The notes under the pieces are model-generated. The model made no database searches. It was not told the origin of the DNA and worked only from the letters and a program-made list of their open reading frames with translations. A stretch of 64,000 nucleotides of DNA from Pelobates cultripes (lineage: Eukaryota > Chordata > Amphibia > Anura > Pelobatidae). A program made the translations under genes and the position numbers. The stretch lies in assembly GCA_933207985.1 (NCBI GenBank), contig OW240924.1:74965866-75029865 (forward strand). The letters run 5' to 3'. The stretch's first letter is position 1. The number at the start of each line of letters is the position of its first letter. Positions 1-12,500 of the stretch are shown here, in pieces.

Positions 1-494
1 TTTATTGTGATTCTTAATATCTTCTAAAACAGCAATTTTTTAGAAGAGGGTGGAATTTCAAAAACTGAGAAATGTCAAATGCTTATTCTCTGCCTCTTTT
101 ATAGTTATTTGCCTGTGTGGGGCACCAGTCACACATCACCACTGATGATTTAGCTCTATTTAGACGAGTGACGCGTGCCTACAAGAGACATTTCTTTTTG
201 TCTTTTAGTTCTTGCGTTGTCACCTCTTTGCTCACTATCTGTGGAATGTGTTATCTGTACCTTTAAAAATAACTAAGCAAAAAAAAAGCTGAAAGCTTCA
301 TAATACACACATCAGATAATGTTATGATACGAGTCTAGCTATATTTTATTTTAGACTAATACAGAATGCATTGTGCATCTTCTTACTGATACCATGTGTC
401 CGATTTTAGTTTGAGTTACAGTCACGACAATTAGAAGTTTAGGAATACTAGCAATTCTAAAATGATTACTACATCTGCCCTCTCTTCCTATTAG
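1..494 (+). other. Upstream TTC6 intron, partial
   Basis: The end of the intron before the first visible exon. Apart from A/T-rich runs and the polypyrimidine tract before 494 I see nothing in it; short open frames here have no family resemblance. Confidence 0.5.
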
Positions 495-577
495 GCCAAT
501 GATTTGCACAGTGCCTTGAAAGATATAACGCGAGCCATCCATCTGTGTCCTGACTCACCTCAACCCTACCTCATCAG
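495..577 (+). CDS. TTC6: TTC6 exon 1 of window (phase 0 in, 2 out)
   Basis: Acceptor ctattag, then ANDLHSALKDITRAIHLCPD..., the second helix and turn of a TPR. Donor ATCAG|GTAAGT is strong. The two leftover bases AG pair with the first G of the next exon to make Arg. Confidence 0.8.
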
Positions 578-3500
578 GTAAGTGATTAACCATCCCTAAT
601 ACTCTGAATCGGAGTTATAACTAGAAGACAAGAAAGGATCGAGTAGGTGCTGTGTGCGGTTTGGATGTCATGATTTAATGATACTACAACCAAATTCTAT
701 ATTAATACAGTATATCGTACAATTAGTAAGTTTGTCAAATTCTATACTAATGCAATATGTCATACTATTCGTAAGTTTGTCAAATTTTCACATTGTTGTT
801 AAATATTTAGTTTTAGAGGTATGGCGCATGTATCACTTCATATGTGCAAGTCTTTTTGTGTTTTATTAGTAAGATTACTTCTCATAGGTCAGGTTACAAA
901 CATTTCACATGATAATTACATCTGTGATATATCATATGCTCTTTTGTTGAAATCCGAGAGCTTGTAAGCACCTTGATTCTCTCTGGAAGAGTGTGTTGTA
1001 GTGTTTGTACGTGTACTTTTGCAGTTCTGTACAATCACCACAAGATGGTGATAGCAAACTACTTTAAAAAAAAATGTTGATTGGCTTTAAAGTTTTAAAT
1101 TGAAACTTTTTAACACCTTTATCAGTTGTGGGTTTTTTGTTTGTGGTTTTTGTGGGGGTATGGGGGGTGCATTAATGACAGTCAATAACAGCTATTTTAT
1201 ATATATTTTCTTCTTGCTCTTAAAGGGATGCTATAGTGCCAGGAAAACAAAGCCGTTTTCCTGGCACTATAGGGTTAATAGTTCCCCCCTTCAGCCACTT
1301 ACCTGAATCCAGCGCAGATCTCCCTTGGTGCTGTGCCAGGCTCCGCCGCCGTTGGCAGGGTAGTCCTAGTGCGCGGCAATGCCCGCGTGTGCATTATTCA
1401 ATGCTGTCCTGTGGGGAAATTTTGACGCTGGAGGTCCGTTTGGGTTCCAGAAGCCCTCTAGTGGCTGTCTGGCGGACAGCCACTGGGGGCGGATTTAGAA
1501 CTGCAATGTAAACATTGCAGTTCTCTGGAACTGCAATGTTTTACATTATAGCACTAAGTGCAGAAAGGTCACAGCACCCAATTAGCTGAAGTGGTCTGGG
1601 TGCCTACAGTGTCCCTTTAAGTGCACTAACACCTAGATATTAATGTCTAATTTTGTGCCATTAAATATCATTTTGTTGCATTTTCACTGTGAATATTGTT
1701 ATTCTAATATGTTTCTTCGCACTTGGCAATATGCATCATTATGTATATCTTTTTGTTAATTAATTTAGTTAGAGATCTTATTCGATTTTAGCATTCTGCT
1801 CATTTAGTATCGGATGAAACTACTTTGTGTCACTACTCTGACTAGTGTCAAACTGATGCCATGTCAAATGACACAATGAATTATGACTCCTCAGCGCATG
1901 ATCTACACAAAAAGTAACCTTCTATCTTACTAATAGCTTGCTAACATCATTTTTTTTTTTTTTTTCTCACTGCATCCTAAATAGAATAAACCCTATTCTT
2001 GCAATAAATAACCATTTAAGGCAGACCTTTCCAAACTTTTCATGCTGGCGACACACTTTTCAGACATGCATCATTTCACGACTTGGCAGTGGTCGAGACT
2101 GTGTTCTCTACCTTGAACAAGTCACTTCGGCTGCATCACCAAAAGTGATCCGATTGCGCATGCACATTACAAGTATTAGCCAAACCAGCTGAGGGCCCAC
2201 AGCCCCCTCCCCAGGCGAGACTAGCAGAGGATGAATCAGACTAAAAACAAAACAAAAAAACTGCCAGGTATTCGACTACACATAACGATATAATGTCTGA
2301 GTAAATACTTGCAACCAGTGGGTTTCCAACAGCCAGCCTGTGCCACAGCTAAGACACTTCTGCCCGCCTGCTTGAAGTCCCCATAAGGCTACAAAATCTT
2401 TCTCTCTGCTTGATTACGCAGCAGAGTAATTGGCGTTACTCGATTTCAGAAGCTTTATTTATTTATTTAACAGTTGTCCTTCCAATGCAACTTGTGATGA
2501 AGACATACCCCATACATGCCCAGTCACGAATGAGTGTTAAGGATTTTGTACTGGCAGCATGGATGGTTACTTAATGTGAAATTAGCATTATCACATTTTC
2601 ATGCTTAAAGATGAGCTGTTAAAATAACTTTAGCAGTAAGGTTTCTTCGTATCTCTCTCCACATATTAAATGAGCACCCAATGCAAATGAAATGTACTGT
2701 CAGAGATTTAATAGAAAGGCAGAGATAACATAGCTGAATCTGTGTATGACACAGTTATATAATATTACAGGGTTAACTATTCGATTACCAGTTCGGTTTC
2801 TGTTGTAATACTATATCAGGAGTGGTACACAGGTAAAAATACTATGAATAGCATTGCAACACATACAAAGTGCTGTCCTGCTGTACGTGCAATGTATATG
2901 CTGCAGGATTTCTCATCGACTACCTCATTTCATCCTACAAATCCCAGGACACCACCTTTCATGTGCTGCCCATCAGTACGTATAAGTGAGATATGCTCGG
3001 GAAAACATGATGGATATGGCAGCTGTCACCATGAAGCATCATGGGTGTTGTTCATCAAGAGCCCGGGCATCTTCATTTTGGTCACCATTGTCCTACAGTG
3101 CTTACAGGTCGTAGTTGCCACAATACATCAATGCCTCAGTTTGTATTCATACATAGGGTTTGTTGTAATATAGGCAGAATGTGTCTTTACATTATGGCCA
3201 TGGGCAACTAGCTCCATGATGTGCTTCTAAAGGTCAGGCTTTCTGGTTTAATATTTGTAGAAAATGTTAAAGGTCACGTTGGTCATTAGTGAGTGCAATC
3301 TTTGTCTCCTGCAGGGGACAATATCTGTATGAAATGAAGAGGGATGACCTTGCTAGCTTCTGTATTCACCATGCAGCTGCGATGACTCAAGGTGCGGGGT
3401 AAATCTCTCTGTCTTCTAATAATATAGCACTGCGGATTGCCTACGATTGGAATATTTTATATAATGTGTATGCATACAGTAGCCTGGTAATTGGACAGTA

Positions 3501-6500
3501 GTTTACCTGTATGCCTATGACTAATATGAAAATAAAGCAGATAAGTAAAATAAGCAAGAAGTAATCAGATGTACATAATGTGTGTATAAATGATTTATTT
3601 GTACAATACACACGTGTTTTGCAGAGCTAAATAAAGCAAGTTATTTTGATGCATTTGTTTGAAATAGACAATCCAATACTGTAAAAAACAAACTGTCTAG
3701 AAGGGATGGGCAGAAAATGTAAAAAAATTAATGTAGAAATACCATCCACCTTTTATCCTGGAACTGGGTGTCTCCATCGTAGCTCTCTGACAGTCTGTGT
3801 AAGTTCTGTCCTTTACACCTGGAAGTCACCATAAAGAGAAAAGGACACATTAAACAATGTGACTTATGCCTTTGGTTTCACATTGGCTACAATACAATTG
3901 GCATAGTATGGAGATAGAAACGAGGTTGCTTAGAAAATGCAACCATGTTAATTTAGTTTTCAGACACACTTTATACCCTGTGCTAAACACTTACAAAATA
4001 CATTTTATAGAAACAATGTTTACATTTAATTGTGATGACTTGCTTGTGAGTCCTTTTGACACGGCTAGGGCATAGATTCTGCTTTTAGCAACACGTTTTT
4101 CTTTTTATTTTATTAGCTAAATTCACCGAACTCACTTTTAGTAAAAGACTCTTAAAATAAAATCAGCACCTCCCTTTCTAGTATTAATCAGCCCACTATA
4201 GGTAAAGCAAAATGTTTATTCCCCAAACATCTAACCAGGCTGTGTTGGTTTTACCTCCCTGGCAACCGCCTGATCCTTCCTTATGATTTTATGATTTTTG
4301 TTTTGCTTAATATTCTTGAGCAACTGTCCATAGAATCCAATTAATAATGCGAGTTTCCAGTCTCCAGTTGCAAATATAGGAAGATTTATAAAACATGAGA
4401 TTTCTTTCCGGTCACTATGGTGATTGAGTATTTGTCTATTCCTCCATATGTGTTTAGGTGCAGGATCCATGACGAATATACAAATACCCTGTTTCCCTGA
4501 AAATAAGCCCTAGCCTATTTCCGGGAGATAGTATGTATTTAATTGTGAAAGTATTTATTAGGATGTGTGTTAGTGGGAGAGATGGTTATGTATAATATAC
4601 AATGTTACCTATAAATTCTGTGCTCTGGTAGGTTTCTCCCCAGATCAGCAAGCGTTGGTTCAGTCTTTCTGCCACCAGTATAACAATGCCATTGAATGCT
4701 TGATATCTGCCATTAAAGTCAAACCGACCCCCACACTGATGGTCCTACTGGGAAAAATCCAAATGAAAGCCAAGAAAAACAAGGTGAGGCAGTGTGCCAT
4801 TGCACTTTGTGCTCTATGACGGATTTGTCTTAAAGCATATTTACAAAAATAAAAAGCACATCAACATCTACCTAAAATGGTGCTTAGTGGGCACTCCGTG
4901 CAAAGCGGCTCATGTACACTGTCCGATTTTTTGTGAAACTGTTTGACAGAAACAGGGCTCTTTCCTGCACCTTCTTTTAGCCACATTCATAATGCAGGAT
5001 GTACACTTCAACTGTGCCAACATCAATTCTGTCCAACTTGAGCATTACTAATGTGTTGAGATCAGGAGCTCTCAGGGGTCACAGCCAACCATCAAAGTCC
5101 AGGTTGGACTCAGGTGATATTGGACGGAGCCCATTGCCTATTTGTATCATTGCCATTACACAGAATTGTAGTGGTTATGGTGTTTAGAGTGCCCCTTTAA
5201 GTTTATAAAAGAAGTGTATTGTGCACACCAGCAATATACACAAGTGAAAACCAATCTGGCTTATGAGTAAATATGCTAATGTCATGGACGGCACAAGAGT
5301 ACTTATTACTGCTATTGCTGAAGGCTTGTCTAAAGCAAAGGAGTAACACTAAAACAATGAATGACCACTTATTTCCTATTGTGGCATATGGAAAGGAGAA
5401 GCCTTGGCACTGAGGGTAACTACAGGAAGGATAAAGGATTAGTGGCGATACATATTACTATTAAATAGACCTTAAACAATGGACAACAAAATAGATGTGT
5501 AGTTTTTCTATTGTGTTGATAAATGTCATTTGTATTGAGGTTAATTGTTTAGCGTGGGCATATAAATGTGAGAAGATTGGGGTTGTCACTGCGTTACTCT
5601 CTCTGATGAACAGCAGTACCCTCTCCATGGATGGCCCTGTTCCCTCTCTGAAAAGGAGACGCACTAAAAATAAACTCTCTTAGTATGAGCAAGGGATTCA
5701 TTTTACCAACAGAAAAAAGGACCCAGCAGTGTGTTTAAACCCACTAGAAGTATTTATCAATTCTGTGGAATAAGAGGAAATCTTTGACCATTCTCTCTAT
5801 TTATATCCTTGTGGACATGTTTTATCCAGAACATGGCTGTGTGGATGAAGTCAGAAGTGATCTATTGTGTGTTATCAATGCTTCGCTTTAATATCTTTTT
5901 TACATAACACAGCTGGCCTTCTGCAATGTGCTTTTCCATTAAATGATCATTTAAAATCATACTAGATGAAATAGTATTGTTAATGGAATAGGACAAAGGA
6001 GAGACTCGTATTATATGCTCTTTTAAGAAACAATGCCACATTTTGGGTTAGAGGTCTTACGGGAGTAGACTCATCCTTTTCAAAAATAAAATTTGTGTTG
6101 ATGCATACATGGATTGGAAATAATGTATTTATATTACATTATCAAATATTATTCATTAACTGTTCCAGCTGTTCATTTTCTTCTTATATCTCATTTAGCA
6201 TGTTTCTTTGTTTTTTCTGTCCATGTTTTCATATTTATATCTTTTTCTTATGTGAACATTGATTTGACATTTTATGGTATAATTGTCGCCAGCCTTACAG
6301 TCTGGTGCAGGCTGCATAGATAGCATCTCACTATAAATTTGCATACATTTGGCCTATCAGTCAGCGTCATGTTTGCTACACCAGAACTTGCCAGACTGAC
6401 GCAGAGTTGATTGACATTAAATAATAATACAAGCCCTGGGGTGTAGGATGTGACCCAAGCGGAGTGGTCTGAGTCCTAATTTGGCTCAGGAATTACGTGT

Positions 6501-9500
6501 GACTTCAATAGAGGTGCAGGAATGATGATACCGTTATAGTAGTCTAATTATTTATTTTAAAAGTTCAGTGTAATAGATATCAATATCTCTAATTAGATTT
6601 ACAGCTCTCTATAGATAACACGAATAGCTGAGCTGTACATTTCTTGTTCTTCTCAGTAGGTTTGATCTAATTTAAAGGACCACTAAAGTCACCCAGACAA
6701 CTTCACTTCAATAATAATCAGTCACGTGACATTGCAGCTCATAGGAAAACATTGAATTCAATTATTTCCTATAAGAACCATTGATGAGATCCCCAATGCT
6801 CCTCACTGAAGAGCATTAGATTGGACTATAGCCAGAGGAAGGGGGTAAAGAGTTTACACTTAAAATATATATTTATTTTAAAAATAAAGAGGTGGGGCAG
6901 AGTGGCACTGTAGCATTGGGAATATAGGTTTTTATTCCTAAAGCTTTAGTGTTCATTTAATATGTTCTCGATCTTTATTTCTACATTTTAATGGAATAAG
7001 GCTGATTAGATACTAATTGTGGTATTTATAGCATCAAGTATACATTATACCCTGCAATGAAAGTGATTGCAAGCAATGCCCTCTGATTACTTTTGTTATG
7101 ATTCATTGCAGTATATATTTTTAAACCAGGAATTGTGGAGAACAAAAAAACCCAAAAAAACTTGGTAAAGGCCAAAGTAGTTAAGCGTGAAAAATTTAGC
7201 TAAATGATTCTTCTAGTTGGACTATTTTCAGTTTATTTTTAGCTTTATTCATACAGCTAAGATGCTAATGATGTTCATATAATTTTCATTCTTTAACGGA
7301 TCAATATATGTCAGTTATTTAATGTTAATGATGAGATCACTGATATACCAGTATTCATCTTACATTTATTTGGAAAGTTGTGCTTCACAATTAAAGGTGA
7401 GAATGTTATCACATAAAGGAGAATAAAGACCATTAAAGCAATTTCTTCCTCAAAATCATTTATACAAACTATACAATAATAATAATAATAATAATCTGCA
7501 TTCTAATAAGAAATCCCCATCTATGTTGCAGTAATATTTTTTTCATTGTATGATTTAACAGGATGCTGCTGAAAGTTTTATACAAGCTTTGGAAGTTCTC
7601 GGTTCTTCTGACCAGCAGCCTTCGCCCTCTGAAAAGGCTGAGATTTTCTACCTTTTAGGTCTATGCTACATTGAACAGTTTAAATTCTTACAGGTAAGCC
7701 ATGTTCCATTTTTCTTTTATAACTTAAAAAGGAGGTTAAGACACCCCTGGTGTCTTTAAGAGGAACTGCCGTTTAGTTAACCTTCCCCTTTGCAATATTA
7801 GTAACTCCGTTCGCATAGACTGCAGTATACGAACCACCATCAGGGGAAACGGTAATCTCCCGACCAGGATCCGTGAAAGGCTCCAAACTCCCGAACAGAA
7901 ATCCACGAACCGCCGCTAACCGCCGAACAAAGATATCCACCAAGCGGCTTTCGGTTCCAGTAATCAGTCTCTAGGCATCAGTAATAAATCCCCCCAATAA
8001 CGAGACAAGTCTCCGCATTGAGGGTCAAACAGGATCTGGCTGTACTGTGGGCTACCTGCCCGTATTTATGCTGGTCTCCCACTTGGTGGATACTCCCCTA
8101 GGGGACCAAATGGAAGACTGGAATTACAGATGGACATGAGGACATAACAGACATACAGTCACAAGCTTTTCCCACAATGCAGTATGGTTTCCTCCCCTCT
8201 GCCCTGGAGATAATTGGGAAGTAATTCAATTATCTCCGGGACAAAGACACATCGCCATTTTAAGTAAAAGACCAGAAAATACATAAAAATATATAACTTT
8301 ATAACAACCGAACATTTCACATTCGCATCACATATAGATAGCCTGGATCTGAGGGCACATTACTGGCGAATAGCGCTCAGATCCCATACGCATAGTTCAA
8401 TCGCCATGGAGTCAAAGTCCTTACAGTCTTTCGATATGCGATTGACTGGGAAGGCTATCTGGGTTAAGTCTTTTCGTGTGATGTAAAACTCCCGAACGGC
8501 CGGTGTTCGTACGCTTTCGTCGGGGCAGCCAGACGACCCGTTGTTTCAGCGGTGTTCGGCAGAAAAAGCGTCCGTTTTTAGTTCCATGAAATCAGCACCG
8601 AACACCGCTGGTCTTTCGTCTGTTTTAAAATGGCCGCTGCCTCGCGGTCGACATGCGAATGACGGCCACCCTGAATCCGGTTTAATTGAGAAGTGTCTGC
8701 GGTTAACCACAACGTTCTAATTGGGATCAAGAGGTTAACCAACAGCACACTTCTATCCTGGGTGGCCATCTGTTCGGTAGGTTTGTTCGGTAAAACAAAG
8801 TCATTCGTATGGCTGGGCTATAGAACAGCCATGTACACGAAAGGGGCAAAATAGACGAATCCACCACAATAGACATACAGATGGTTCTGTCACAGAGGTC
8901 AATAAGACCCATCCGTGATAATGATGCCTGTTACGTGTGGTTAAAATCACACATTCACTAACAGTCTTACCCCCTCCCTCCCTTTTATCTGATGAGTGCT
9001 TTTTGAAAACAGATTACTTTAGCAAATGTAGTTATAAAGAATTTAAAAAAGCCTGTTAAAAACAAAAACTAAAAAACCCACCAATGGATCCTTGTAGATA
9101 GAAAACAATTTTGTAACTTGGATTTAAATTCTCCGAAGACCAATGTTCTGAAATGTTATATTTTTTTAATTGTCATATTATTTTGTTTTAATTTTCTAAT
9201 TAGCAAAGCAGATGAATCTTTATTACATTTAAAACAGCTGTTTTAGGGACTTGTCTCAGGATTCTCATAATTATTCCTGTTCTGGGATGATTAGAAGGAC
9301 ATGCAGGACTTGCTTCAAATGTTCGCACCGTGTCCATGTGACAGAGGTTGTGGTCTTTCCATCAGATGACAGATTCACAGGCTGCCATATCCTCAGCAAT
9401 CGCTCACTTAGTGAACTTAGCCGTCCCATCATCTGATGTTAACATAACCTTAGCAGAAGCTCACGTGCCTATTGTTATTCGCATTTATATAGCCAACATT

Positions 9501-12500
9501 TTCTGCTGACCTTTACAATTATAGAAGAAGGATTTTTGACAAGTAATTGACACAAAATATTATATTGACAGTGACAAGAGGTGAAGAAGGCGCTGCTCAA
9601 ACAAGCTTGCAATCTAGTCCTCCATCGCAGACTTTGTAAAGCACCCTTTTTAAGTCAATATATAGAACATTAAAACTAGACATCATATAACTCTTTTAAT
9701 GAAACTATGCTACAATAATATCCATCCAGTAAACATACATGATCTTTTTGGAATTATTATACTCAACCTTCCCAATTACACATGCAAATAGACAGGAATA
9801 CTGACAGGTTGGAAGTGACCTAAACACCATGAACCACTCATTAAACATCACAGTTAAAGGTAGTCCATGTGTATGTGCTTACAGATAAATAAAAGTATAA
9901 ATTCCAGACTTGGCTAATGACAGTGAACAATAGTACATTTACAAATAATATTTTGCATACATGGGGTGGCTGGCAACCTTTGACTTCAGGGTGAAATGCA
10001 AACCAATGGCTGCTATTTGTATGCAGACTCACAGATCTCTGAGGATGGCCCTACTCATAAGCACACATATTATTATTATTATTGCCATTTATATGGCGCC
10101 AACAGATTCCGTAGCGCTTTACAATATTATGAGAGGGGGGATGTAACTATAAATAGGACAATTACAAGAGAACTTACAGGAACAATAGGTTGAAGAGGAC
10201 CCTGCTCAAACGAACTTACAGTCTATAGGAGGTGGGGTATAAGACACTTTAGGACGGGAAATATCAAATAGGGTGTGAGTGAAGCAGAGCTGGAGGAGAG
10301 GGTAGAGTGCTGCCCTATAGGAGAGAGCAGGAGACAGGTATGTAAGGTAGAGGTTACTCTGGGAGGCCATAAGCTTTCCTGAAGAGATGGGTTTTAAGGC
10401 TCTTCTTAAATGATTGAAGACTAGGGGAGAGTCTGATGGCGGTAGGTCTCTCCATCAGTATGAACTGTGCAGTATGTTTAAGTGTCTCCATAGCCACTTG
10501 AAAATATGCCCACATTATACATACTTACTGCAGCCTTCATGGAAATATTTCACTGGGTCTGCCCAGCCCCAGAGAGCGAAATGAATATGGACCACCAGCC
10601 CATGCACAAACTCACAAGGTGCTGGGCTAGGAAAGGTCTATATTTTGGAATTTATTTTATTTCCCAAAGTGCAGTTATTTTTACTTTTGCCCACGCTCTG
10701 TCTAATTAAAAAAAAAAACAAACAAAAAAAAAAACAATCTACTTGTCCAAGGGACTAAATGGTCTCCCAATACTTGTCCTGACACAAAATTCCAATTACA
10801 AAGATTGGTGCTCCTGCCATGAGTTTTCACAAAATAATTTTGGACTTAAAAGTTTCAGGAGCACGAATCCCCACAATGTAAACTATTGTAACAGGCAGAG
10901 ATGTGTATTTGTAAAAAGGCCCCATGTAGAAAACGTTGCAGTAGGATACATTTGTCTTTTAGTAAAGATGTGTAAATCACACCATCATACCATTACAGCA
11001 AGTGCTTTCATTGAATGCTGTTATGAAAAATGTTTAAAATATATATGTTTCTATCATTTATTCACAGGCTCTTGATGCATTTAGCAGCGCAGTTAAAGTT
11101 CATTCAGGTTACTGTGAAGCATATTATCAACGTGGGTTGTGCCTTGCCCTCCTTCACCAAGCAAATAGTCTAAAGGATTTCAACAGAGCTCTTGAAATCA
11201 ATTCAAAATATTTTCAGGTAAGCTGACTGCGAGGAATGTGTTCTACTTCTAGAAGCTCATGCAAACGTTAAAAGGATACTGTAGTTAACAGATCCACTAT
11301 AACTTAATGTAGTTGTTCTGATATCTATATCATATGCCTGCGGGTGTTTTAATGGAAACACTCCCTGTGCAGAGAAAAAGCTGAGTTTACATTACTGGCT
11401 AGGAATTCCTCTAGTCGCAGTCACTCAGAGGGCCACTAGAGGTGCTACACACTGTGTCCACGCTTTGCATGGTAATTGTAATTAAGTTGTTATGGTGCCA
11501 GATAGGGATCGACCGATATTGATTTTTTAGAGCCGATACTGATAATCTGCGAACTTTCAGGCCGATAGCCGATATCTTGCCGATATTCTGTACATTTACT
11601 ATTTTGAATAAATAAACTAATTCGAAAGGTAAATGCACAAAATATACATGCCACATGTAGTGGATGAAGTGTGTTTAGACAGGGGAACTGTGTGTGTAGT
11701 GGATGCAGAGTGTGTGTTTGTGTAGTGTGTGTATAATGAATGTAGTGTGTATATAATGCAGTGTGTTTATGTATTGTGTGTGTATAATGCAGTGTGTGTG
11801 TATGTAATGCAGTGTGTGTATGTAATGCAATGTGTGTTTGTGTAGTGTGTATGTAATGCAGTGTGTATGTGTAGTGTGTATGTGTATGTAATGCGTATGT
11901 AATGCAGTGTTTGTGTCTGTGTAGTGTGTATGTAATGCAGTATGTGTGTATGTAATGCAGTATGTGTTTGTGTGTGTTTGTGTGTGTGTTTGTGTATTGA
12001 TGTAATTTGTGTAATTTTTTATTTAAATTTTTTTAAAATATTTAAATGGTTTTTTTTTAGTCCCCCCCCCTAGTGTGTTTGTGTAGAGTGTGTTTTTGTA
12101 GAGTGTGTATGGTGTGCAGTGTGTGTGTTTGTGTAGAGTGTGTTTGTGTGTGTGTGTGTGTGTGTAGTGATGTAATTTGTGTAATTTTTTATTTTAATAT
12201 TTTTTTTAATATTTAAATGTTTTTTTTGTTTAGTTCCCCCCCCCTAGTGTGTGTTTGTGTAGAGTGTGTTTGTGTAGAGTGTAGTGATGTAATTTGTGTA
12301 ATTTTTTATTTTAATATTTTTTTTGTTTAGTTCCCCCCCCCTAGTGTGTGTTTGTGTAGAGTGTGTTTGTGTAGAGTGTGTTTGTGTAGAGTGTAGTGAT
12401 GTAATTTGTGTAATTTTTTATTTTTATTTTTTTTTAATATTTAAATGTTTGTTTTTTTTTGTTTAGCCCCCCCTCCCTGCTTTTTACCAGGGAGGGGGAT

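Noticed and set aside
1100..1511. Frames of 68 and 91 codons on the + strand
   Set aside because: They lie in a MITE and its border; no coding pattern.
3392..3398. Extension of TTC6 exon 2 to the GTAAAT donor
   Set aside because: It breaks the frame into the next exon and gives an early stop.
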